A stretch of 64,000 nt of DNA from Hydrogenophaga pseudoflava NBRC 102511 (GCF_001592285.1 NZ_BCWQ01000008.1:124001-188000); one strand, 5' to 3'; shown: positions 29,209 through 39,713, numbered from the stretch's first letter. Numbers and translations: made by a program. Notes: a model not told the origin generated them from the sequence alone.

Positions 29209-29270
29209 AGGGTGCAAATCCGCAATCCGGTACCCATATAAATCAACAGGTTGGGTCATCGTTCGGGTGT

Positions 29271-29285
29271 CCCCAGCTCCACCAT
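29271..29285 (+). repeat. attR: displaced copy of the ssrA 3' end
   Basis: CCCCAGCTCCACCAT is identical to attL; with the upstream GTTC, 19 of 25 bases match the T-arm and acceptor end. No tRNA structure surrounds it, so it is only the displaced end. Core genome resumes directly after it. Confidence 0.85.
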
Positions 29286-29291
29286 TCATCC

Positions 29292-29320
29292 AACCCCAGC
29301 CGTCACCGGCTGGGGTTTTT
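29292..29320 (+). terminator. Probable native ssrA terminator, displaced by the island
   Basis: A perfect 10 bp stem AACCCCAGCC/GGCTGGGGTT with a 6 nt loop is followed by TTT. It lies 6 bp after attR, the same kind of position that the island's own hairpin takes after attL. Confidence 0.8.
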
Positions 29321-29335
29321 CATTGTTGTTTTGTC

Positions 29336-30070
29336 ATGCTCGCGTTGCAGGACATCCTTTTCAGTCAGGGCTTCGGAACCCGTCGCGTCTGCTGCGGACT
29401 GGTCCAGCAGGGTTTCGTCGATCTGGGCGAGGCGCGGAACCCCTGCACGGACCCTGGAATCATGCTGGATGAGGACGGCCTGGTGTTCTGGGTGCAGGGT
29501 GTGCGCTGGACTTACCAGGAGTACGCCTACCTGATGCTGCACAAACCGGCTGGCTTCGAGTGCTCCCAGAAGCCTGGGGCTCATCCAGGTGTGTACACGC
29601 TGCTACCGGCCCCGCTGCGCCAGCGGGGAGGTGGTGCCGCCGCCGGGGTGCAGGCGGTGGGTCGGCTGGATCAGGACACCACGGGCCTGCTGCTGCTGTC
29701 CGACGATGGCAAATTCATTCACCGGATGACGTCGCCCAAGCACCATGTGCCCAAGGTGTACCAGGTGCAGGTGAAACATCCGCTCGATGAGCGTCAGACA
29801 GTCCGCCTGATGGATGGCGTCGTGCTGGATGACGATCCGAAGCCAGTGCGTGCAGCGGCGTGCCGGGCTCTGGGGCCGAACCACCTGGAGTTGACGCTGA
29901 CGGAGGGCAAGTACCACCAGGTCAAGCGCATGGTGGCCGCTGTCGGGAACAGGGTGGAGGGGCTTCACAGGTCCCGGATCGGGAGCATTGAACTGACCGA
30001 TGAGCTGCCAGTCGGACATTGGCGGTGGCTGACGGCCGACGAAGTGGCTGACCTGAGCCGCAAACAATGA
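29336..30070 (+). CDS. rsuA: 16S rRNA pseudouridine-516 synthase
   Basis: 244 residues from the ATG at 29336; the open frame runs back across attR but that is not coding. The catalytic motif GRLDQDTTGLLLLSDDG has the nucleophilic Asp, followed by HRMTSPKHHVPKVYQV, characteristic of RsuA. The N-terminal part is an S4-like RNA-binding domain (FSQGFGTRRVCCGLVQQG). It modifies U516 of 16S rRNA. RluB/RluE/RluF relatives are alternatives, but the HKPAGFECS segment and the size fit RsuA best. Confidence 0.85.
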   Translation: MLALQDILFSQGFGTRRVCCGLVQQGFVDLGEARNPCTDPGIMLDEDGLVFWVQGVRWTYQEYAYLMLHKPAGFECSQKPGAHPGVYTLLPAPLRQRGGGAAAGVQAVGRLDQDTTGLLLLSDDGKFIHRMTSPKHHVPKVYQVQVKHPLDERQTVRLMDGVVLDDDPKPVRAAACRALGPNHLELTLTEGKYHQVKRMVAAVGNRVEGLHRSRIGSIELTDELPVGHWRWLTADEVADLSRKQ

Positions 30071-30092
30071 GCCCCTTGACGGGGCGACCCGG

Positions 30093-30824
30093 TCAGAGCA
30101 GGTCGCCTTTGCGGCTGTCGAGCGGCATCAGGAACGAATTGTCCTGCCATTGGGAGCCCAGATCACTGACGCGTGAATCACCTGTGGTGCTGCCGGGCCA
30201 GGTCGACAGGGGACTGAAGTCACTGTGACGGGTGCTGCGCTGGCGGTTCAGTGCAGAGCGCAGATTGGCCTGTGCAGCGATGATGGCCCGTTCTTCCTGC
30301 TCGTGCTCACGCATGCTCTGCGCGGTGGGGGTCTCGCCGAGAAACTCGCTGCGGACTTCGGAAACCGTGGGCAGGCTGGACGAACGAACCACCCAGTAGG
30401 GGAGTCCGCATTGCGTGAGAAGGGAGTGTTTGAGCTGGCGCGTGCTCCTCGGGATGCCCGCCCGTCCAGGCACGTCCAGACAGCCGACCACCCGCCCGTC
30501 GGACTTGCAGATGGTGAACGTGCAGTAGACGCCCCCAAGCAGCCGGTACCAGTCCATTCCTTGCTGCTTCTCCCGGGGCAGGGTGAAGCGGGTGACCGGC
30601 AGCTTGATCATCACGTGGTGATCGTAGAAGGCCCGGGACAGCCAGTGCCACACCTGCAGCTCTTCTGAGTTCGCGATCACCCGGGTATCCAGTGGCCACC
30701 GCTTGGGAATCCTGCGCTGGGCCCGGGCTTTGCGACTCTCCCAGAGGCGATACATCCAAGCGCCGGTGACCAGCAGAGCGGGTACCAGCACGGAAAGCAG
30801 CCAAGGGTTGTTCCAGGCGATCAT
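30093..30824 (-). CDS. Membrane-anchored DUF2726-like protein
   Basis: 243 residues from the ATG at 30824; a longer open frame exists upstream without support. One N-terminal transmembrane helix (about 6-25) precedes a cytoplasmic domain with FYDHHVMIKLPVTRFTLPRE and GGVYCTFTICKSDGRVVGCLD, resembling DUF2726, a restriction-endonuclease-like fold of unknown role. The C-terminal tail is Ser/Arg-rich and probably disordered. Convergent with rsuA. Confidence 0.65.
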   Translation of the reverse strand: MIAWNNPWLLSVLVPALLVTGAWMYRLWESRKARAQRRIPKRWPLDTRVIANSEELQVWHWLSRAFYDHHVMIKLPVTRFTLPREKQQGMDWYRLLGGVYCTFTICKSDGRVVGCLDVPGRAGIPRSTRQLKHSLLTQCGLPYWVVRSSSLPTVSEVRSEFLGETPTAQSMREHEQEERAIIAAQANLRSALNRQRSTRHSDFSPLSTWPGSTTGDSRVSDLGSQWQDNSFLMPLDSRKGDLL

Positions 30825-31048
30825 GCAAGTTTCAGTGACGGAGTGTGACCAAATGTAGTTGGATGATCGCGCAAACGGGCAGTTTTGTCGCAATTTGACA
30901 CGTCGTTTGCGTGATTTCCTTGGGGGATTGGAGCCACTCGCCGACCAAAGCCCACGGTCGTGAGCGCGCGTTTCATGCCGGTTTCCGAGCGGCCAACCGG
31001 GCATTTTGCCGGCGCTGGAGGTGTGTTGCCATCCCACAAACGGGGGAT

Positions 31049-31864
31049 TCACGGGAGTTCGGACAGAAACTCCCCAATGGCAGCGAGCACCGCGTCGGGT
31101 TGGTCCCGATGCGGGCTGTGCCCGCAAGCTTCCAGCACCAGGGTGCGGGCTGCAGCGTTCTTGGGTTGTATGTCCCGTACCTGCTGGAGGGTGCCGTACT
31201 CGTCGCTGGCTCCTTGAATAGCCAGCACAGGCGCTTGGATGTTTTGGCATTCGTGGCGGATGTCGAAACCCCGGAATGCCGGTTCAAGCCAGATGTCGTT
31301 CCATTGCCAGAAGGCGTTGTCGACATTCTTGTGATGGCGCGCCAGGCGCGCTCGCAGGCCCCGTTCCCCAGGTTGCATGTAGGCGGACCTGGCCTGCTCG
31401 ATGGACCGGATCGAGACATCCTCCACAAACACATGGGGTGCCATGACCACACAGGCTGTCACCGGATGCCGGCTGGCGTGCAGCAGCGCGATGGTGGCGC
31501 CGTCGGAGTGGCCCACAAGCACGGGCGCGTCGATGCCCAGTGCCTCCAGCAAGGCCGGCAGCACATCCAGGGCCTCTCGGTGCATGTAGTCGGGTTCGTG
31601 CCGTCCGGTGTGCCAGAACTCTCCGGCATGGGGCGCCCCGCGCACGTCGGGCACGGAGTCCGAGCACCCATAGCCTCTCCGGGAGTACACCCAGCCGGCC
31701 CGTCCGGTGGCGTTGCACAGTTCCATCGTCCAGTCGCGGCCTCGTTGGGTCCACATGGACACGCTGCCCAGCCCCTCGTGCAGGAACACCAACGGCGAGC
31801 GGCCGGTCGGGCCTGGGATGTGTCGAACTTCCAGGCGGGTGCCGTGGATGATGACGCTGTCCAT
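31049..31864 (-). CDS. Alpha/beta hydrolase
   Basis: 271 residues from the ATG at 31864 (MDSVIIHGTRLEVRH); an upstream in-frame start would reach across the divergent promoter region. The oxyanion region is VFLHEGLGSVSMW, the nucleophile elbow is GHSDGAT, and the catalytic His lies in CGHSPHRDQP. The SxWTQRGRDW-type segment is like hydrolases next to benzoate/ester catabolism genes, but the substrate cannot be told. Divergent from the EI24 gene 55 bp away. Confidence 0.8.
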   Translation of the reverse strand: MDSVIIHGTRLEVRHIPGPTGRSPLVFLHEGLGSVSMWTQRGRDWTMELCNATGRAGWVYSRRGYGCSDSVPDVRGAPHAGEFWHTGRHEPDYMHREALDVLPALLEALGIDAPVLVGHSDGATIALLHASRHPVTACVVMAPHVFVEDVSIRSIEQARSAYMQPGERGLRARLARHHKNVDNAFWQWNDIWLEPAFRGFDIRHECQNIQAPVLAIQGASDEYGTLQQVRDIQPKNAAARTLVLEACGHSPHRDQPDAVLAAIGEFLSELP

Positions 31865-31919
31865 CGTGTCTCCGCTTCGCGTGCCGCCTGGCTGGCGGGA
31901 AAACCGGTATTCTCGTTGC

Positions 31920-32810
31920 ATGACTCAGCTGTTTGATGCGTTCTGGCGGGCGGTGGTGTACTGCATGCACCCGCGGGTGATCGGTTTGTCGTTCCTGCCC
32001 CTGGTGCTGATGGTCGCACTGTCTTTTGGGCTGGGCTATTTCTTCTGGGACACGTCTGTCGATGCCGTCACGCAGTGGCTGCAGACCTATGAACTGGTTC
32101 AGGGCTTTCTGGGCTGGCTGGATCGCGTCGGCCTAGGCTCCATGCGGACGGTGTTTGCACCGCTGGTGGTCCTGGTTCTGGCGACGCCGGTGATCGTGTT
32201 GCTGTGCCTGCTGCTGGTCGCCGTGTTCATGACTCCGTCCATGGTTGAACTGGTTGCGCAAAGGCGCTTTCCTTTGCTCGAACGCAGGCGTGGTGGCTCT
32301 TTCGTTCTCGGTCTGTTGTGGTCGCTGGGGTCCACGCTGGTGGCCCTGGTGGTACTGGTTCTTTCTATGCCCCTGTGGCTGGTTCCGCCGCTGGTGCTCA
32401 TCCTTCCGCCGCTGATCTGGGGCTGGCTGACCTACCGCGTGTTTGCCTATGACGCACTGGCGCAGCATGCCAGCAGTGCCGAGCGCAAGACCATCCTGCG
32501 TGAACACCGTGGCAGCCTTCTGGTCATGGGCATCCTCAGCGGGTATCTTGGCGCGGCACCCAGCCTGCTCTGGGCATCGGGTGCCATGTTCGTGGCGCTG
32601 GCGCCCTTGCTGGTGCCGGTGGCCATCTGGATCTACACCTTGGTATTTGCGTTTGCGTCTCTGTGGTTCGCACATTTCACGCTGGCGGCGCTGCAGCGGA
32701 TGCGCGCGGCGCAGGTGGTGGAGGTCCTGGATCCTGAGCCAGGAGGTCAACCAGCCATGCCGCTGGAGACCCTGCCGCCCACCACCGTTCTTCCGCCGCC
32801 TGGCGCCTGA
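31920..32810 (+). CDS. EI24/CysZ-like integral membrane protein
   Basis: 296 residues from the ATG at 31920. About six hydrophobic helices (for example VIGLSFLPLVLMVALSFGLG, then a pair near 95-130 and another near 145-185) and an N-terminal FDAFWRAVVYCMHPRV match the EI24 family, which includes the sulphate transporter CysZ. Its role here is unknown. The C-terminal 30 residues are Pro-rich. The next gene follows 5 bp later, probably in the same operon. Confidence 0.75.
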   Translation: MTQLFDAFWRAVVYCMHPRVIGLSFLPLVLMVALSFGLGYFFWDTSVDAVTQWLQTYELVQGFLGWLDRVGLGSMRTVFAPLVVLVLATPVIVLLCLLLVAVFMTPSMVELVAQRRFPLLERRRGGSFVLGLLWSLGSTLVALVVLVLSMPLWLVPPLVLILPPLIWGWLTYRVFAYDALAQHASSAERKTILREHRGSLLVMGILSGYLGAAPSLLWASGAMFVALAPLLVPVAIWIYTLVFAFASLWFAHFTLAALQRMRAAQVVEVLDPEPGGQPAMPLETLPPTTVLPPPGA

Positions 32811-32815
32811 CCTCC

Positions 32816-33646
32816 ATGAACACCAGTAAAGAGAACCCACCGGCGTTTGGTCTGATCATCATTGGCGATGAGATTCTGTCGGGCAAACGCGCCGACAAGC
32901 ACTTGCCGAAGGTGATCGAACTGCTGGCGGGAAGAGGCCTCTCGCTGGCGTGGGCTCGGTTCATCGGTGATGACCGCGAGCGCATCACCGACGCACTGCG
33001 AGAGGCGTTCGCCAGCGGCGATGTGGTGTTCAGCTGTGGTGGTATCGGGGCCACGCCCGACGACCACACGCGCCAGTGCGCGGCTGCGGCACTGCAGGTG
33101 GGCCTGGCGCTCCACCCCGAGGCCCGCGACCTTATTGAGCAGCGTATGAGGGACGTGGCCGCCGAGAAGGGGGAGGTTCACGACCCCGAGAGGTCCGACA
33201 ACATGCACCGGCTGAACATGGGGGTGTTCCCGGTCGGCGCGCGGATCATTCCCAACCCGTACAACAAGATTCCCGGGTTCAGCTGCGATGGGCCTGGTGG
33301 TGGTTCCGTGCATTTTGTCCCGGGGTTTCCCGTGATGGCCTGGCCGATGATCGAAGCGCTGCTGGATGGGGCGTACCGCCATCTGCACCGGCAAGACGCG
33401 TGGCAGGAGCGCTCGGTGGTGGTCATGGGGGCCATGGAGGCCACCTTGACCCCTCTCATGGAGACCATCGAGCGCGAGCACCCGGTGAAGGTGTTCAGCC
33501 TGCCCAGTGTGGACCACCCAGACTACGGGCGGCACATCGAGCTGGGCGTCAAGGGCGCCCCAGATGCCGTGACCCCGGCGTTTGCGTCGCTGCTTGACGG
33601 GCTTGAGCGGTTTGGTGCGAAATTGGGACCCGAATTGGTGCGATAG
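32816..33646 (+). CDS. CinA/MoaB-like molybdopterin-binding-domain protein
   Basis: 276 residues. An N-terminal MoCF-type domain shows [15 protein letters not shown] and [15 protein letters not shown], the motifs of the CinA N-terminus. The amidohydrolase half of CinA is absent, so it is the short form. Related domains act on pyridine-nucleotide or molybdopterin substrates; the exact reaction is not clear. It lies just upstream of the glnA control region. Confidence 0.8.
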   Translation: MNTSKENPPAFGLIIIGDEILSGKRADKHLPKVIELLAGRGLSLAWARFIGDDRERITDALREAFASGDVVFSCGGIGATPDDHTRQCAAAALQVGLALHPEARDLIEQRMRDVAAEKGEVHDPERSDNMHRLNMGVFPVGARIIPNPYNKIPGFSCDGPGGGSVHFVPGFPVMAWPMIEALLDGAYRHLHRQDAWQERSVVVMGAMEATLTPLMETIEREHPVKVFSLPSVDHPDYGRHIELGVKGAPDAVTPAFASLLDGLERFGAKLGPELVR

Positions 33647-33649
33647 ATG

Positions 33650-33756
33650 TTTGCACCAATTGTGTGCAAACTGTTGGAATGCACCAAAAAAAGGCGTTGC
33701 AGGTCGGGTGTGCAGCGATCACGCCCGGTGCCCGGGTTTTGCAGACCGCCGGTGCA
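33650..33756. promoter_or_regulatory. Two NtrC-type enhancer sites upstream of glnA
   Basis: Site 1 is TTTGCAC and GTGCAAA around a 7 bp spacer (33650-33670). Site 2 is TGCAGA, 5 bp, GGTGCA (33740-33756). Both resemble the NtrC consensus TGCACC-N5-TGGTGCA. They lie about 160 and 80 bp upstream of the sigma-54 promoter, good enhancer distances, and a lone TGCACC half-site lies between them. Confidence 0.65.
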
Positions 33757-33826
33757 GTGTGCTGCGCCATAATCTGCGCCGCCTTGGGGCCTGGCGCATC
33801 GTTGATTGAACCCGACGGCACAACTT

Positions 33827-33842
33827 TGGCACAGAAACTGCT
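33827..33842 (+). promoter_or_regulatory. Sigma-54 promoter of glnA
   Basis: TGGCAC-AGAAA-CTGCT has the invariant GG and GC spaced by 10 bp (positions -24/-12). It is 53 bp before the glnA ATG and downstream of the NtrC sites. It would be activated by the ntrB-ntrC products encoded further on. Confidence 0.75.
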
Positions 33843-33894
33843 TCATGCCCTTGTCAAATTCAGTTTTCCACTCACACAGCAACAGGAGTATTTG

Positions 33895-35310
33895 ATGGCC
33901 AAGACCGTCGCAGACGTGATGCAAATGGTGAAGGACAACGAAGTCAAGTTCGTTGATTTCCGCTTCACCGACACCCGTGGTGCGCAGCAGCACACCACCG
34001 TGCCCGTGTCTCACTTCGATGAAGACAAGTTCGTTTCCGGCCATGCATTCGATGGCTCGTCCATCGCAGGCTGGAAGGGCATCGAAGCTTCCGACATGCA
34101 ACTGATCCCCGATCCGAACACGGCCAACATCGACCCGTTTTACGAAGAGACGACGCTGATCCTCACCTGCGACGTCATCGAGCCTGCCGACGGCAAGGCC
34201 TACGACCGCGATCCCCGCTCCATCGCCAAGCGCGCCGAGGCTTACCTCAAGTCCTCGGGCCTGGGCGACACCGCCTTCTTCGGACCGGAACCCGAATTTT
34301 TCCTGTTCGACGGCGTGCGCTGGAGCACGGCCCCGGGCCACACCTTCTACGAAATCGAAGAGTACGAAGCCCCCTGGAACAAGGGTGCCAAGCTCGAAGG
34401 CGGCAACCGTGGCCACCGTCCGACGGTCAAGGGCGGTTACTTCCCCGTGCCCCCGGTCGACAGCACGCAGGACATGCGCGCCGAGATGGCACTGATCCTC
34501 GAATCGCTGGGCATCCCGGTCGAGGTGTTCCACCACGAAGTGGCGGGCGCGGGCCAGAACGAGATCGGCACCAAGTTCAGCACGCTGGTGCAGCGCGCCG
34601 ACTGGACAGTCCTGCAGAAGTATGTTGTGCACAACGTGGCCAATGCCTACGGCAAGACGGCCACCTTCATGCCCAAGCCCTACGCCGGTGACAACGGTTC
34701 CGGCATGCACGTGCACCAGTCGGTCTGGAAGGACGGCAAGAACCTGTTCGCTGGCGACGGTTACGCCGGCCTGAGCGAGTTCGCGCTGTATTACATCGGC
34801 GGCATCATCAAGCACGCCCGCGCCCTGAACGCCATCACCAACCCCGGTACGAACTCGTACAAGCGGCTGGTGCCGCACTTCGAAGCCCCGGTGAAGCTGG
34901 CCTACTCGGCCAAGAACCGTTCGGCCTCCATCCGCATCCCGTACGTCGCCAACCCGAAGGGCCGCCGCGTGGAAGCCCGCTTCCCCGATCCCCTGATGAA
35001 CCCCTACCTGGGCTTCTCGGCGCTGCTGATGGCCGGTCTGGATGGCGTGGAAAACAAGATCCACCCGGGCGAGGCAGCGACCAAGGACCTTTACCACCTG
35101 CCGCCGGAAGAGGACAAGCTGGTCCCGACCGTGTGCCACAGCCTGGACATGGCGCTGGACTACCTGGACAAGGACCGCGCGTTCCTGACCAAGGGTGGCG
35201 TGTTCACCGACTCCATGCTGGACGCCTACATCGAACTGAAGATGGGCGAAGTCAACCGCAGCCGTATCGAAGTGTCGCCGGTGGAGTTCGACATGTACTA
35301 CAGCCTGTGA
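33895..35310 (+). CDS. glnA: Glutamine synthetase type I
   Basis: 471 residues. It makes glutamine from glutamate, ammonia and ATP. Signatures: [17 protein letters not shown], the metal/ATP motif [16 protein letters not shown], and the adenylylation site Tyr400 in [10 protein letters not shown], so activity is set by GlnE as well as by NtrC. AGGAG precedes the ATG by 8 bp; the open frame further upstream covers the promoter region and is not coding. An intrinsic terminator follows, though ntrB and ntrC lie downstream. Confidence 0.97.
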   Translation: MAKTVADVMQMVKDNEVKFVDFRFTDTRGAQQHTTVPVSHFDEDKFVSGHAFDGSSIAGWKGIEASDMQLIPDPNTANIDPFYEETTLILTCDVIEPADGKAYDRDPRSIAKRAEAYLKSSGLGDTAFFGPEPEFFLFDGVRWSTAPGHTFYEIEEYEAPWNKGAKLEGGNRGHRPTVKGGYFPVPPVDSTQDMRAEMALILESLGIPVEVFHHEVAGAGQNEIGTKFSTLVQRADWTVLQKYVVHNVANAYGKTATFMPKPYAGDNGSGMHVHQSVWKDGKNLFAGDGYAGLSEFALYYIGGIIKHARALNAITNPGTNSYKRLVPHFEAPVKLAYSAKNRSASIRIPYVANPKGRRVEARFPDPLMNPYLGFSALLMAGLDGVENKIHPGEAATKDLYHLPPEEDKLVPTVCHSLDMALDYLDKDRAFLTKGGVFTDSMLDAYIELKMGEVNRSRIEVSPVEFDMYYSL

Positions 35311-35349
35311 CGGCGGGCCCGGGATCACCCGGGCCTCGCTTCGCAGATG

Positions 35350-35379
35350 AAAAGGACGGCTCGGCCGTCCTTTTTTTTT
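35350..35379 (+). terminator. Intrinsic terminator after glnA
   Basis: Stem AAAAGGACGGC/GCCGTCCTTTT with a 3 nt loop and a run of nine T. A second hairpin without T tract, GGCCCGGG/CCCGGGCC (35316-35335), lies just before it. Confidence 0.9.
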
Positions 35380-35502
35380 GGGCCGTTCGGACGGGCGCGC
35401 GGGCGCCCTGTCATGGCGGATACCATGCGACCTGTTTTTGGGTCATACTGAAAATTGATTCTCAATGCGCCCACAGCGCCTGGAGCCCACGTGTTGTCGA
35501 AG

Positions 35503-36090
35503 ATGAACGTTGCCGCAAGAACCCATCGCGTCCTGATCCTTTCCGTTGCCGTGGCGTGGTGCCTGCCGTCTTTGGCGCAAGAGCGCATCTATCGCTGTGG
35601 CAATGAATACACCAACAACGCCACGGTGGCGAAGGCCCAGGGCTGCAAGCTGATGGAGGGCGGCAACATCACCGTCATTCAAGGCCCGGCGCCGCAGGCG
35701 GCTCCGCGGTCTGCCAGTTCGTCGACAGCGCCCCGCAGCGCACCTCGCAACGACTCTGCTGAGCAGCGTGCACGCGACAGCGATGCCCGCCAGATCCTCG
35801 AGATGGAGTTGAGAAAGGCAGAAGAGCGGCTGGCCCAGGCGCAGAAGGCCTACGCCAATGGGCAGCCCGAGAAAGAAGGCATCGAGTCGCGCAACTACCA
35901 GCGCTATCTCGACCGTGTGGCCGAACTCAAGGCGACGGTGGCCCGGGCCGAGGCTGATGTGAATGGTTTGCGGCGCGAGCTGGCCCGCATGGGCGGTGCG
36001 CCGGTGGCGCCGCCAGCGGCGTCGGGCCCCGCGGGACCCGCTCCTGCGGTGCCGGGTGCGAGCGGGCCGTCCGAACCTGCCGCAAAATAG
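35503..36090 (+). CDS. Exported coiled-coil protein, DUF4124-like N-terminus
   Basis: 195 residues. The signal peptide (about 1-26, VLILSVAVAWCLPSLAQ) is followed by ERIYRCGNEYTNN, similar to the start of DUF4124 periplasmic proteins, then a Ser/Ala linker, a coiled coil (about 95-160, EMELRKAEERLAQAQKAYAN) and a Pro/Ala tail. Probably periplasmic. It lies between glnA and ntrB and ends 5 bp before the proposed ntrB start, an arrangement common in Comamonadaceae. Function unknown. Confidence 0.7.
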   Translation: MNVAARTHRVLILSVAVAWCLPSLAQERIYRCGNEYTNNATVAKAQGCKLMEGGNITVIQGPAPQAAPRSASSSTAPRSAPRNDSAEQRARDSDARQILEMELRKAEERLAQAQKAYANGQPEKEGIESRNYQRYLDRVAELKATVARAEADVNGLRRELARMGGAPVAPPAASGPAGPAPAVPGASGPSEPAAK

Positions 36091-36095
36091 CCGGC

Positions 36096-37232
36096 TTGAA
36101 AAAGCCAGACCTTTCTCTCCCCCTGTCCCGTGTCGATGCGGCCATGCTGCCGGGAAAGGCTGCGCAGCGCGCGGCTTCGGCGCACGGCAAGTTCCATTCG
36201 CTGGATCTGCTGGCCACGCTGGTGGCGGTGGTCTCGCTTGACGGGCAGGTGCTCTTTGCCAACGCAGCGCTGGAAGATGCCCTGGGCATGTCCCGTCGCA
36301 GCATCACGGGCACGCGGCTGCAGGACTGCTTTACCGAACCGCAGCTGCTCCAGAACGCGCTCAGCGGCGCCGCAGTCAACGAGTTCGCTGCCTTGCGGTA
36401 CGACGCCTGGCTGCGGCGCCTGGCTCATGAACCGCTGCCGGTCCACGTGGTGGTGGCGCAGACCGACACGGCGGGCGAGGTCATTGTCGAGCTGCTCCCG
36501 CTGGAGCAGCAGGCCCGGCAGGAACGGGAAGAGCGGCTGATCGACCAGGCCCAGGCGAACAAGGAGCTGATCCGCAACCTGGCCCATGAAATCAAGAACC
36601 CGCTGGGCGGGATCCGCGGCGCGGCCCAGCTGCTGGAACTCGAGCTCGACAACAAGCAGCTGACCGAGTACACGCAGGTCATCATCCACGAGGCCGACCG
36701 CCTGCAGTCGCTGGTGGACCGCCTTCTGGCGCCACACCGCCGGCCCCATGTGGTGGGCGACGTGAACATCCACGAGGTGTGCGAGCGTGTGCGCTCGCTG
36801 ATCGTGGCTGAGTTCCCCCGAGGTCTGAAGGTGGTTCGCGACTACGACACCTCCATTCCCGAGTTCCGCGGTGACAAGGAGCAGCTGATCCAGGCGGTGC
36901 TCAACATCGCGCACAACGCGGCGCAGGCGCTGGCCGAGCGCATCGCGGCGGGCGATGCACAGATCACCCTGCGCACGCGCGTGGGTCGGCAGGTGACCTT
37001 CGGCAAGCAGCGTTATCGGCTGGCACTGGAATTGCATGTGATCGACAACGGGCCTGGCGTGCCCGATGCGATCAAGGACCGCATCTTCTTCCCGCTGGTG
37101 TCGGGTCGTGAGGGAGGTTCCGGGCTGGGGCTGACCCTGGCACAAACCTTCGTGCAGCAGCACCATGGACTGATCGAGTGTGAGAGCGCGCCAGGCCACA
37201 CGGATTTCAAATTGCTGATTCCGTTGCCATGA
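36096..37232 (+). CDS. glnL: Nitrogen regulation sensor kinase NtrB (GlnL)
   Basis: 378 residues from TTG at 36096. An ATG at 36144 would give a protein 16 residues shorter, and neither has a clear Shine-Dalgarno. A PAS domain (about 35-140) is followed by a dimerisation region with phospho-accepting His164 (NLAHEIKNPLGG) and an ATPase domain with LNIAHNAAQA, VIDNGPGVPD and GSGLGLTLAQ. No membrane segment, as expected for cytosolic NtrB. It phosphorylates NtrC under nitrogen limitation, controlled by PII. Confidence 0.92.
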   Translation: MKKPDLSLPLSRVDAAMLPGKAAQRAASAHGKFHSLDLLATLVAVVSLDGQVLFANAALEDALGMSRRSITGTRLQDCFTEPQLLQNALSGAAVNEFAALRYDAWLRRLAHEPLPVHVVVAQTDTAGEVIVELLPLEQQARQEREERLIDQAQANKELIRNLAHEIKNPLGGIRGAAQLLELELDNKQLTEYTQVIIHEADRLQSLVDRLLAPHRRPHVVGDVNIHEVCERVRSLIVAEFPRGLKVVRDYDTSIPEFRGDKEQLIQAVLNIAHNAAQALAERIAAGDAQITLRTRVGRQVTFGKQRYRLALELHVIDNGPGVPDAIKDRIFFPLVSGREGGSGLGLTLAQTFVQQHHGLIECESAPGHTDFKLLIPLP

Positions 37233-37270
37233 AACCGAAACGCCTCGCCTGAGGAAGGGAAGACGCACAC

Positions 37271-38809
<1,539 letters not shown>

Positions 38810-38815
38810 CCGCGC

Positions 38816-39580
38816 TCAGTCCAGCGTCAGCACCACCGGTGCGTGGTCGCTGGGCTGGGGGTTCTTGCGGGGTGCGCGGTCGATCTCGCAGGCGGTGGTG
38901 CGGGCCTTCAGCGCGTCGCTGATCAGGATGTGGTCGATGCGCAGGCCGCGGTTCTTCTGGAAGCCCAGCATGCGGTAGTCCCACCAGCTGAAGGTCTTGG
39001 GAGGATGCTCGAAGAGGCGGTGCGCGTCGTGCAGGCCCAGGCCGATCAGGCTTTGGAGCTGGTTGCGCTCTTCGGTCGTGCAGTGGATGGTCTCGCGCAG
39101 GCCCACCGGGTCCCAGACATCGGCGTCGTCGAAGGTGATGTTGTAGTCGCCCATGAGCACGAGTTGTGGGTGCTGTTGCAGCTCAGCCCGAACCCATTCG
39201 CGCAGCGCATCGAGCCAGCGCATCTTGTAGGCGAACTTGTCGCTGCCCGGCTCCTGGCCGTTCGGGAAGTAGGCGCCGATCACCCGCACGCCGTCGAAGG
39301 TGGCGCAGAGCACGCGCGACTGTTCGTCCTCGAAGCCCGGGATGTTTTTGATGACGTCGGCGGCGGGCGCCTTGCTCAGCAGCGCCACGCCGTTGTAGGT
39401 CTTCTGGCCGAACCACTGCGCGTGGTAGCCGGCGTCGGTGAAGGCCTGCACCGGGAACTTGTCGTCGGTGAGCTTGAGCTCCTGCAGTGCCAGCACATCG
39501 ACCGGGTGGGTGGCCAGCCAGGCCAGCACCTGGGGCAGGCGCACGTTGAGGGAGTTGACGTTCCACGTCGCTAGTTGCAT
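38816..39580 (-). CDS. xth: Exodeoxyribonuclease III
   Basis: 254 residues from the ATG at 39580, giving the family start MQLATWNVNSLNVRLPQV; the frame is open 21 codons upstream. The AP endonuclease/3'-exonuclease motifs are LALQELKL, GDYNITFDDADVW and PSDHAPVV. It repairs abasic sites. Convergent with ntrC, 6 bp apart. Confidence 0.94.
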   Translation of the reverse strand: MQLATWNVNSLNVRLPQVLAWLATHPVDVLALQELKLTDDKFPVQAFTDAGYHAQWFGQKTYNGVALLSKAPAADVIKNIPGFEDEQSRVLCATFDGVRVIGAYFPNGQEPGSDKFAYKMRWLDALREWVRAELQQHPQLVLMGDYNITFDDADVWDPVGLRETIHCTTEERNQLQSLIGLGLHDAHRLFEHPPKTFSWWDYRMLGFQKNRGLRIDHILISDALKARTTACEIDRAPRKNPQPSDHAPVVLTLD

Positions 39581-39713
39581 GGGGATTCCCTGGAGTCCAA
39601 AGAGCTGCATTCTAGGGAGTGAGGGCACTGTTACGTCTCCCATAAGACTCGCTTAATCTGGTCCGCAGACCATGCGTCCGTGTCCGGCCGAACCGGCTGG
39701 AAAAGGAAGCACG

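Larger units (their letters stand above)
12283..29285. mobile_element. 17 kb integrated P4-like element in ssrA carrying phage structural genes
   Basis: The element is bounded by a 15 bp direct repeat (CCCCAGCTCCACCAT) that is the 3' end of ssrA at the left and a displaced copy at the right. Contents in order: integrase; iteron cluster; zinc-ribbon membrane protein; promoter and antisense-type leader; small genes; AlpA regulator; S49 protease; coiled-coil protein; tape-measure protein; primase-helicase; HTH protein; two-helix membrane protein on the minus strand; second iteron cluster; attR. Replication and control genes look like satellite P4. The S49 and tape-measure genes come from tailed-phage assembly modules. 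I see no large terminase, capsid, portal, baseplate or lysis gene. Gene count and intact frames suggest a functional element rather than a decayed prophage. Confidence 0.85.

Noticed and set aside
29227..29285. A tRNA gene at the right end
   Set aside because: Only the acceptor-end 15 bp match; no D-arm or anticodon arm can be formed from the bases before it. It is the attR copy.
33523..35328. 601-codon open frame on the minus strand
   Set aside because: Antisense to glnA; no family resemblance and a mirror-type composition.
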